Assembly (NCBI GenBank): GCA_003427395.1
Contig: BFEA01000045.1
Location: 1,755,633-1,781,917 of the forward strand
Reading direction: 5' to 3'
Source: Chara braunii
Taxonomy: Eukaryota > Streptophyta > Charophyceae > Charales > Characeae
Length of the DNA stretch: 26,285 nt
In this document: positions 18,544-26,285 of the stretch, piece by piece
How positions within the stretch are numbered: the first letter of the stretch is position 1
Layout: every line of letters begins with the position of its first letter
Position numbers and translations under genes: made by a program
The notes under the pieces: model-generated
Database searches by the model: none
What the model was told of the DNA's origin: nothing
The model's input: only the letters and a program-made list of their open reading frames with translations

Positions 18544-18582
18544 AAAAGAGTGGGGGGAATGTGTCGGGACTGGTGAGTCCCG
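18544..18582 (+). promoter_or_regulatory. candidate polypurine tract and start of a second LTR
   Basis: AAAAGAGTGGGGGGAA (18544-18559; one T) is followed at once by TGTGTCGGGACTGGTGAGTC. A G-rich purine tract directly abutting TGT is the usual layout at the 5' edge of a 3' LTR. CGGGACT (18565-18571) and AGTCCCG (18576-18582) form a 7-bp stem with a GGTG loop. The LTR end and its partner were not found. TGTCGGG(G)AC starts recur at 19114, 19140 and 20522. Confidence 0.45.
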
Positions 18583-19112
18583 AATAACTTTCCATTACTC
18601 GAGAGACCAAATATGTACGAACTGTGCACAACAGAGAAATGCAGAGTGAGACGAGATAAAGGATTAGGCCGCATGAGGGAGTAATGCTCTGGGGCGAGAA
18701 CCACAGGGGGAAAAAACTAAGCGGCAGCAAGCGAGCGAGCGCAAGAACAAGGGCACGTAGAATATAGCAGGAGGCCGGGAGGGTCATCGGAATGCAATAA
18801 GACTAAGGCCAAAGGGCCCCTTGAACCAGCAAATGCAGCACGACAACGATAAAGAAATGAGGAAGTCGAGGGATGGGTGGCCAAGAGGCTGCGGGAAGCC
18901 AGGAAACGAGGGGGCAACGTGGAGGCCACCTACGGGAGCCTCGAAGCGGAGGCCCACGACCAAAAAAGATCGGCTCGCACAAGGCGCGAGGAAAGACCAA
19001 GAAGAAGGGTCGCTATGGGGCGACAAGACGCCCAAGGGGCATGAGACACCTCGGGGAAAGGCATCCGGGGCCACATGGGACTAAGTAAATATAATGGCAT
19101 CCGGGGCGAAAT
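18583..19112. other. stretch without a supported gene
   Basis: Purine-rich. One frame from about 18855 to 19040 on the + strand gives a charged helical peptide (EEVEGWVAKRLREARKRGG) but has no start codon and ends soon after. It may be a fragment of an old element protein. Overlapping frames on both strands are of similar length, so I call no gene. Confidence 0.4.
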
Positions 19113-19216
19113 GTGTCGGGGACCACCGGCGGGACTAAGTGTCGGGGACCACCGGCGGGACCAAGTATCGAGGACGACCGGCGGGACTAAGTGTCGAGGA
19201 GCACCGACGGGACAAG
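19113..19216 (+). repeat. 26-bp x 4 GC-rich tandem repeat
   Basis: Four adjacent units at 19113, 19139, 19165 and 19191, consensus GTGTCGGGGACCACCGGCGG then GACTAA. Units 1 and 2 differ by one base; 3 and 4 by a few. The unit resembles the TGTCGGGAC sequence at 18562 and TGTCGGGGACCA at 20522. Confidence 0.95.
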
Positions 19217-19289
19217 TAGCGGGGATATGTGAAAGTCCCAAGAAGAAACGGCGGCACCACATGAAGGAAAATAATAAATGCAAGGTGCA

Positions 19290-19313
19290 CCGTCAAGATC
19301 AACATCTTGACGG
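19290..19313. repeat. 10-bp perfect hairpin
   Basis: CCGTCAAGAT, loop CAAC, ATCTTGACGG. It lies inside direct-repeat copy A; the equivalent place in copy B is degenerate. Confidence 0.8.
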
Positions 19314-19800
19314 CCAAGAATATTAGCACCACTAGCGCAAGCACTAGTCGTGACAAACGGGAAGGCCAAAAGGAAAAGAAAAAGTAAAGAAAACTGAAGT
19401 GTGAGGTATAGGAGCAATCCGAAAAATCTCGCATTAGCCTCCCCTAGGAAAATGGAGACAAAAGAGGCCCTATATGAAAAATAGCCTCCGGGAGAAAATC
19501 GGGGTAGGAGGGGCCACTATGGGAGAAATGTAGGAGCAAAAGGAAGCTCCCATGGGCATGGGAAGGCCATCATTGCAGTCCGAGAAATAACGGACTGCAC
19601 CATGGGCATAGAGAGGGCCGGAACTAAGAGGAAGAGGCTAGAAAAGGGCCTTAACAACCACTTGACACTTAGCATGCTAGAAAAAAGAGAGAAAAGAAAA
19701 GAAAATGTGAAAGAATAAGACAAAAAGAGTAAGAGGAAGTGAGTGAGTTGGCCGTCAGTAGGGACTGCCATAGGTAGGGACTGGCAGGTCCCTACTGTCC

Positions 19801-19998
19801 TAGAAAGGAGGAGAAAATAAAAGAAAAGAGAAAAGACCTTAACAGTAAATAACGGTCACTTGGGAAGATTCATCCGAGACCAGATTCATTCTGGAATATG
19901 GCGGTTACAAATGACTTTAATTTTCTTTGATTTTTGCAGAGAAAATCAAAGAAAATTAAGGCCTCTTGCAACCGGAATAAAACGGATTACATGCATGA
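19801..19998. other. spacer with an 18-bp perfect inverted repeat
   Basis: TTAATTTTCTTTGATTTT (19917-19934) and its exact complement (19942-19959) are separated by a 7-base loop. No gene is seen. Confidence 0.85.
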
Positions 19999-20325
19999 AG
20001 AGAAACACATGTTTTAGGTGCATCCGGAGCCAAAATCAAGTCCGGATGAACTTTGGAATTGGCCGTTTCTTTTTCTTTTGAGTAAGGGCTAGTTGTAGGG
20101 CATTGGGGCTAAGGAATTAACGCCCATTGCAATCCGAGTTGTAAGGGACTGCATGGGTGAGAGAAAACACATGTTCTAGGTGCATCCGGGGCCAATATTG
20201 AGCCCGGATGCACTAGGAAATTTAACGCTTCATTTTCTTTTAACATGGGGCAAGTTGTGGGGTTGTAGGTGTAGAAAACAGCCATGACTGCAGTCCGAGA
20301 AATTATGGGCTGCATGGGGATGCCA
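19999..20325 (+). repeat. about 162-bp tandem duplication (two copies)
   Basis: Copy 1 begins near 19999 (GAGAAACACATGTTTTAGGT) and copy 2 near 20161 (GAGAAAACACATGTTCTAGG). Both then carry GTGCATCCGG, CCGGATG, TTCTTTT, a G-rich tract and a TGCARTCCGAG motif, ending GGGCTGCATGGG or similar. Divergence is moderate. Confidence 0.8.
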
Positions 20326-20519
20326 AGGCTAAGAGAAAATGGGCTACGATAAACCCGGAAGGCTAGAAATGAGCAAGTTCGGCATGGGCAAGTAAAGACG
20401 GTAAACGGCAACGGTGAGATGAGATCTCACGGCCTAGAAAAATCGGCAAATATGTAGAAATGATGGGACCACCAAGGGCAAGGGGCCCCAAAAAAATAAA
20501 AATGGGACGTCGTTCGGAA

Positions 20520-21225
20520 TATTGTCGGGGACCAAATGGGTCCAAATAATAAAAATCGGAAAACAAGACATGCGCCGGCGGAACAAGGAAATGGAGCTAG
20601 CATGAAGAAAAATGGCGGGGACTTGGGATGTCTCAAGAGAACCATGAGCGAACACAAGGAATATTTGTGCAAGCAAAAAACGGCACCATCAAGATCAAGG
20701 ATCTAGACGGTGGAAAATATAGCACCACTAATGCATACACGAGTGGAAGCAAGTGCGAGAGTCATGGGAGAAGGAAAAGTGAAATAAGGACGTTGAGAAG
20801 GCTGCCCAGCATTCCGGGATATCTCGGACTGGCGAGGCATAAGAAAATAGAACCTTGAAAGACTCAACATGAGAAAAAGGTTGCCCTTATAAAATCGGAG
20901 CAAAAGGGGCTCAAAAATGTCCAAACGGAAGCAAAATGGAGCCCCCTAGAAGCATGGGGGTACCATTGTTGGAATCCGAGATGTAACGGCCAAGTAACAG
21001 CCATGAACCTGGCCTTGAATGAGGCCCTAGGGCCTAGAAAGAGGGTGCACAGCAGTTTGACACTTGTCACAACAGAAATAAAAGAAAAAGAAAGAAAAAT
21101 GAGACAAAAAGGAGGGAGAATGAGACAAAAATGGAGAAAAGAGTGGAGGAAAGTGTGTCGGCCTATTGTGACCTGCACAGTAGGGACTGGCAGGTCCCAA
21201 CTGTGATGTCATCCCTCCTAGAATT
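20520..21225 (+). repeat. diverged direct repeat, copy B
   Basis: Partner of 19113-19800. It starts TTGTCGGGGACCA near 20521 and has a single such unit where copy A has four. It keeps the GTAGGGACTGGCAGGTCCC hairpin (stem CACAGT.GGGAC with GTCCC.ACTGTG around TGGCAG, about 21176-21205). Confidence 0.75.
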
Positions 21226-22389
21226 AGGGAGGGCAATCCGGATTGAAAAGATATGGCCCTTAGGGCCATATCTCAATAAAATCTGAATAAAAAAGCAGAA
21301 AATGAGAGAAAATGCAAAAAGGAAGTGGCCGGTTTTCTTCTGGGCCATGGATCTGAGATCAGATCTCATGGTAGAGAGGAACTGACCATTTTTTGTGGGC
21401 CAGCTCAAAACGGCTAGCTCCGGAATGAGGTGGCATCCCAAAATGGAAAGAAACAAAAGAGGGAGAATGACAAAACAGTGCATTTGGCCCAAAAAGAGAG
21501 CCAGATGCACCAAAAGTTGAAAAACTGGACTTAGGGGCTCAAAATTGAAGCAAGGGCTACTAGGGAGTAGCTCGGATTATTGTTGGCCTTGGATCTCAGC
21601 CAGATCCAAGGCTGAAAATGTGCCACCACATGGAAAAATGTTCCGGCTTACTCAAAAGAGGCCGAAACTTGAAAAAAATCGAGAAAAAGGCCCACAAGGC
21701 ATTTTTCTTTCAAGTAAAAATGCCCCTTGGGCACTAGGACCCAAAGGGGCAACATTTGTGAGATAAAAAGGAGGCCGGAGTAGGCCAAGAGGCAGTCCGA
21801 GTTGGTACGAACTACTCGGACTGCATGTACTTGGCCAAAATGAGGCCCAGGTACCTCCAGGAGGGCCTACTAAGGGAATTTTGCCTTGGGGTACCTCGGT
21901 TCACCTCGAGGCTCATAGGGTGGCTCATGGGCTGGCCGGACTGGTGGTTTCAACTTACATAAGCTGAGGATGCAGTCCGCCACTCTCACATTTGCATAAG
22001 GAGTACCCATGCTGCCCAAGTGAGCTCACATGAGCACCTTTGCACTTGGAGTGAGAGGGGAAGAGCCCATGCTAGTGGGAGAGCTTAGAGGGAACTAGGA
22101 GGTAGTGGGAAAGGCTCTAGAGGGTAGTGATGGTGGGAGAGATACTTGGGAGGTGATCCGCCATATGCCCCCTGGGTGTAGGAGAGAAGGAAAGGCTAGA
22201 GGAGTCTCATTAGCCCTCCTAGAGGGGAGGACTCCATAGCCATGGTGGTGGGAGCTTGAAGCAACTTGGGAAGAGGTGAGAGAGGAAGAAGAGAGGCTTG
22301 GAGAAGAAGGAAGTCATAGCCAAGGGGGGATTGTGCAAGAAGAGGAAACTTCATCAAGGAGACACCATCATCAAGGTGAGAGGAAGGAA
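21226..22389. other. stretch without a supported gene; several hairpins
   Basis: 21249-21273 is a 25-nt palindrome (AGATATGGCCCT, central T, AGGGCCATATCT). Near 21585 CCTTGGATCT and AGATCCAAGG pair around CAGCC. At 21792-21824 GCAGTCCGAGT pairs with ACTCGGACTGC. Frames here are short and unlike any known protein. Confidence 0.6.
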
Positions 22390-22625
22390 GAGACTTCTTC
22401 ATCTTCATCCTCTTCTTCATCCTCTTCTCCTCCTTCTTCTTCTCCTTCTTCTTCTTCTTCCTCTTCTACTTCTTCTTCTTCTTCTTCTTCCTCTTTTTCT
22501 TCTCCTCTTTCCTCTCTCCTTTCTTCTTCTTTCTCTCCTTCCTCCCCCTCATCTTCTCCCCCTTCATCTTCACCTTCCTCCTCTTCACTTCCATTCTCTC
22601 TGTCTTCACCCTCTTTTACTTCATC
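22390..22625. repeat. CTT/TCC-rich low-complexity tract
   Basis: Imperfect CTT, TCC and TCT triplets. Because the period is three, both strands stay open: a serine-rich or leucine-rich frame on +, a glutamate-rich frame on -. I treat these as repeat artefacts. Confidence 0.9.
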
Positions 22626-22739
22626 TCCTTCCCTCCATGGGTTACTCAAACTCTCATCTTTCACTTGCACACTAGGGGGTAGTACTCCGATTCTTTCCTA
22701 GATGATCCATAATACAATCTTGGTGATTTGGGTTCTCCA

Positions 22740-24700
22740 AACTTGTGTTTTTCACTCTCACACTAGTAGGTAGTATAGCGCTATACCCATAGATGATTAG
22801 TGTGACGATCCGGATGATCTTCCCTTCATGTGCATGTGCTTTCCATAAGTTATAGCCACTCATTGTCATGTTTATACCTAATGTGATGCTCCGGTTGATC
22901 TTCCCTTCATATGCATGGTTTTTCATTAGTTTAGCCACTCATTGTCATGTTCATGCTTGGTGTGATGTTCCGGTTGGTATTCCCTTCATGTGCATGTGCC
23001 TTTCATTAGTCTAGCCATTCATTGTCGTGTTCATACTTGGTGTGATGCTCCGGATGATCTTTCCTTCATGTACATGTGTTTTTCATTAGTCTAGCCAGTC
23101 ATTGTCATGTTCATACTTAGTGTGATGATCCGGATGATCTTCCCTTCATGTGCATGTGCTTTCCATAAAATTCTCATTTAGTCAAAATGGACATTTTGTA
23201 TTTTTTGAACGAAATTGAAACTGAGTTTTTTGAACGAAAACTCATCAAAATTTGTTGTTCCTTAGGGTCCACCGTTTTACAAACGCTGGACCCCCTGGCT
23301 GTACATGAACCTAGCTTGAGACCAGGCACCTCCAGGCAGTCCTGCCTGGAGGTCCCTGGTCTCAAGCTAGGTCCATGTACAGCCATGGGGTAAAACGCTG
23401 GACACTTAGGAACAACAAATTTTGACGAGTTTTCGGCCAAAAAACTCGGTTTCAATTTCGTTCAAAAAATACAAAATGTTCATTTTGACTAAATGGTAGT
23501 TATGAGTTCTAGTCATTCATTGCCATGTTCATACTTCGTGTGATGTTCCGAATGATCTTCCCTTCATGTGCATGTACTTTCCTTTAGTCCTAGCCACTCA
23601 TTGTCATGTTCATACTTAGTGTGATGCTCCAGATGATCTTCCCTTCATGTGCATGTACTTTCCTTTAGTCCTAGTCACTCATTGTCATGTTCATACTTAA
23701 TGTGATGTTCCGGTTGATCTTCTCTTCATGTGCATGTGCTTTTCATTAGTCTAGCCACTCATTGTCATGTTAATACTTGGTGTGATGTTCCGGTTGATCT
23801 TCCCTTCATGTGCATGTGTTTTTCATTAGTTTAGCCGCTTATTGTCATGTTCATGATTGGTGTGATGTTCCGGATGATATCCCCTTCATGTGCATGTACT
23901 TTCCTTTAGTCCTAGCCACTCATTGTCATGTTCATACTTAATATGATGTTCCGGTTGATCTTCGCTTCATGTGCATGTGTTTTTCATGAGTCTAGCCACT
24001 CATTATCATGTTCATACTAAATGTGATGTTCCGGTTGATCTTCCCTCGATATGCATGTGTTTTTCATTAGTCTAGCCACTCATTGTTATGTTCATGCTTG
24101 GTGTGATGTTCCGGTTGGTCTTCCCTTCATGTGCATGTGCCTTTCATTAGTCTGGCCACTCATTGTCGTATTCATACTTGATGTGATGTTCCGGATGATC
24201 TTCCCTTCATGTACGTGTGCATGAAGCGGATGATCTTCCTTTCATTAGTCTAGCCACTCATCGTCATGTTTATACTTAGTTTGATGATCCGGATGATCTT
24301 CGCTTCATGTGCATGTGTTTTTCATAAGTTCTAGTCACTCATTGTCATGTTCATACTTAGTGTGATGTTCCGGATGATCTTCCCTTCATGTGCATATACT
24401 TTTCTTTAGTCTTAGCCACTCATTGTCATGTTCATACTTAATATGATGTTCCGGTTGATCTTCGCTTCATGTGCATGTGTTTTTCATTAGTCTAGCCACT
24501 CATTGTCATGTTCATACTTAATGTGATGTTCCGGTTGATCCTCCGTTCGTGTGCATGTGTTTTTCATTAGTCTAGCCACTCATTGTCATGTTCATACTTG
24601 GTGTGACGTTCTGGTTGGTCTTCCCTTCATGTGCATGTGCCTTCCATTAGTCTAGCGTCTCATTGTCAAGTTTATGTTTGGTGTGGTGTTCCGGACCTTT
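22740..24700 (+). repeat. minisatellite, subfamily 1, about 80 bp x 20
   Basis: Units spaced about 79-82 bp. Typical blocks are TAGCCACTCATTGTCATGTT, CATACTTAGTGTGATGTTCC, GGATGATCTTCCCTTCATGT and GCATGTGCTTTTCATTAGTC. GTGATGNTCCGG recurs at about 22801, 22881, 22961, 23041, 23121, then from 23539 to 24601. The gap between 23175 and 23495 is an inserted fold-back element. There is no conserved protein reading. Confidence 0.95.
23175..23495. mobile_element. fold-back (MITE-like) element inserted in the minisatellite
   Basis: 321 bp forming an almost complete inverted repeat. The left arm starts CATTTAGTCAAAATG and the right arm ends CATTTTGACTAAATG. The centre is TCCAGGCA, loop GTCC, TGCCTGGA (23331-23350). 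Arms are about 155-165 nt with a few mismatches; the left arm has about 11 extra bases around 23270-23295. It interrupts one repeat unit (…TTCCATAAAATTCT / ATGAGTTCTAG…), which may retain an imperfect target duplication of about 9 bp. It has no coding capacity. Confidence 0.9.
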
Positions 24701-26100
24701 ACTTAGTTGGTCCCTTCTCTTTGTGCATGTACTGTCCACTGGTCTAGTCTTTCATTGTCAAGTTCATGTTCCGAATCTTTACTTAGTTGATCTCTTCTCT
24801 TTGTGCATGTGCTTCCACTAGTCTAGCCTTTCATGGTCAAGTTCATGTTGGGTGTGATGTTCCGGATCTNTCTCTTTGTGCATGTGCTTCCACTAGTCTA
24901 GCCTTTCATGGTCAAGTTCATGTTGGGTGTGATGTTCCGGATCTTTACTTAGTTGATCTCTTCTCCTTGTGCCTGTGTTTTCCACTAGTCTAGTCTCTCC
25001 TTGTCAAGTTCATGTTGGGTGTGATGTTCCGGATTTTTACTTAGTTGATCTTTTTTCCTTGTGCATGTGCTTCCACTAGCCTAGCCCCTCATTGTCAAGT
25101 TCATGTTGGGTGTGATCTTCCGGATATTTACTTAGTTGATCTTTTCTCTTTGTGCATGTGCTTCCACTAGTCTAGCCTCTCCTTGTCAAAGTTCATGTTT
25201 GATGTGTTGTTTCGGATGTTTGGTTAAGTTGATCTCTTCTCTCTGTGCTTGTGCTTTCACTGGTCAAGTCTTTCATTCTCAAGTTCATGTTGGATGTGAT
25301 GTTCCAGACTTTACTTAGTCTCTTCTCTTTGTGCATGTGCTTTGACTAGTCTAGCCTCTCATTGTCAAGTTCATGTTTGATGTGATGTTCCAAATCTTTA
25401 CTGAGTGGAGCTCTTCTCTTTGTACATATGCTTCCATTAGTCTAGCCTCTCCTTATCATAGTTCATGTTTAATGTGATGTTCCGGATCTTTGCTTAGTTG
25501 ATCTCTTCTCTTTGTGCATGTGCTTCCACTAGTCTAGCCTCTCATTGTCGTCAAGTTCATGTTTGATGTGATGTTCCGGATCTTTACTTAGTTGATCTCT
25601 TCTCTTCGTGCATGTGCTTCAACTAGTCTAGTCTCTCATTGTCAAGCTCATGTTGGGTGTGATGTTCGGACTATACTTAGTTGATCTCTTCTCTTTGTGT
25701 GTGTGCCTCCAATAGTCTAGCCTCTCATTGTCAAGTTTAAAGGTGATGTAAAGTTCCGGATCTTTGCCTAGTGGATCTTTTCTCTTTGTGCCTGTGCTTT
25801 CACTGGTTTACCCTTTCATTGTCAAGTTCATGTTGGATGTGATGTTCCGGACTTTACTTAGTTAGTCTCTTCTCTTTGTGCATGTGTTTCCACTCGTCTA
25901 GCCTCTCATTGTCAAGTTCATGTTGGATGTGATGTTTCGGACTTTATCTAGTTTGTCCTTTTTCTTCGTGCACGAGCCTTCCACTAGTCTAACCACTCGT
26001 TGTGAAGTTCATGTTTGATGTGATGTTCCAGATCGTGTTTAGATGATCTTCTTCTCTATGAGTATGTGTTTTCCATTGGTCTAGCTTCTTGTTGTCATGT
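24700..26100 (+). repeat. minisatellite, subfamily 2, about 90 bp x 15
   Basis: Same family as the previous array but with a distinct consensus: CACTAGTCTAGCCTCTCATT, GTCAAGTTCATGTTGGGTGT, GATGTTCCGGATCTTTACTT, AGTTGATCTCTTCTCTTTGT, GCATGTGCTTC. Spacing is about 90 bp because of the added TTTACTTAGTTGATCTCTTC segment. The changeover from subfamily 1 lies near 24650-24720. 26101-26213 is non-repeated sequence. Confidence 0.95.
24796..24944. other. assembly gap (N) flanked by an exact 74-bp duplication
   Basis: The only N is at 24870. The 74 bases before it (24796-24869) are identical to the 74 after it (24871-24944), while neighbouring units differ at many sites. The unit after the N also lacks the usual TTTACTTAGTTGATC segment. 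This looks like two contig ends that overlap but were joined with a placeholder. Confidence 0.85.
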
Positions 26101-26213
26101 TATTCCAAGATATGCTTATTCAATCTCTCACTATGGGACGGGTGATCGACGTTTGGTTGCTGCTACGGGAAGCTGAATTGATTAGGAGTTCTTCTTGTTT
26201 TTTTTCACTCACT

Positions 26214-26215
26214 CA

Positions 26216-26285
<70 letters not shown>
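26214..26285. repeat. (CT)n microsatellite at the window end
   Basis: ACTCACTCACTC leads into a perfect TC run to the last base. Same repeat and orientation as at position 1. Confidence 0.95.

Larger units (their letters stand above)
19113..19800 (+). repeat. diverged direct repeat, copy A (about 700 bp)
   Basis: Colinear with 20520-21225 at an offset of about 1380-1410 bp. Matching points in order: TGTCGGGGACCA; CACCGTCAAGATCAA...TAGCACCACTA; CATTGCAGTCCGAG; TTGACACTT followed by an A/G-rich tract; and GTAGGGACTGGCAGGTCCC. Could be two LTRs of a very short element or two old tandem copies of a non-coding repeat. Confidence 0.75.

Noticed and set aside
18843-19070. Charged helical + strand frame
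   Set aside because: No start codon, about 70 codons, and other frames of the same region are equally open.
22276-22701. Serine-rich + strand frame and glutamate-rich minus-strand frame
   Set aside because: Both arise from the CTT/TCC triplet repeat, which keeps several frames open; there is no non-repetitive domain.
22740-26100. CRISPR array
   Set aside because: Units are contiguous 80-90 bp repeats without unique spacers, in eukaryote-type sequence.

Overview
The window looks like repeat-rich nuclear DNA from a streptophyte or another eukaryote with a large genome. The evidence is a decayed Ty3/gypsy-type retrotransposon, fossil fold-back elements, minisatellites, long (CT)n tracts and almost no intact genes. 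The element's proteins remind me of those of charophyte algae, but I cannot assign a species from the sequence alone. Both ends of the window lie in (CT)n, and one N sits inside a tandem array, so this may be a complete short scaffold.

Layout. 1-110 is CT-rich microsatellite. 111-2948 holds no gene I can support. 2949-6565 holds four consecutive, same-strand, intronless reading frames of about 250-271 codons that are divergent copies of one protein family I do not recognise. Copies 1 and 4 are open, copy 2 has two in-frame TGAs and copy 3 has one. 6967-13481 is gag (capsid region and CCHC zinc knuckle), protease, reverse transcriptase, RNase H and integrase of a Ty3/gypsy-type element. Pol is broken by frameshifts and stops between about 8.38 and 11.05 kb, while the RNase H and integrase parts are clean and keep all catalytic residues. 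13519-14583 is an accessory reading frame with an acidic tail and a SUMO-interaction-like motif. It continues in frame for about 220 bp beyond its first stop.

From 14.6 to 22.3 kb the DNA is non-coding: short tandem repeats at 15.5-16.0 kb and 17.2-17.7 kb, a possible second retroelement end near 18.56 kb, a 26-bp tandem repeat at 19.1 kb, a diverged direct repeat of about 700 bp (19.1-19.8 and 20.5-21.2 kb), and several hairpins. 22.4-22.6 kb is CTT/TCC-rich. 22.7-26.1 kb is one long minisatellite made of two subfamilies (about 80 bp, then about 90 bp), interrupted by a 321-bp fold-back element at 23175-23495. The end is (CT)n.

How it fits together. The four paralogues, gag-pol and the accessory frame all lie on the + strand with short spacers and purine-rich sense strands, and they show the same kind of decay. 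The most interesting reading is one large retroelement carrying a four-copy cassette of an undescribed protein upstream of gag. I could not find a pair of LTRs by eye, so membership of the cassette in the element is inference. A host tandem cluster next to an element remains possible.
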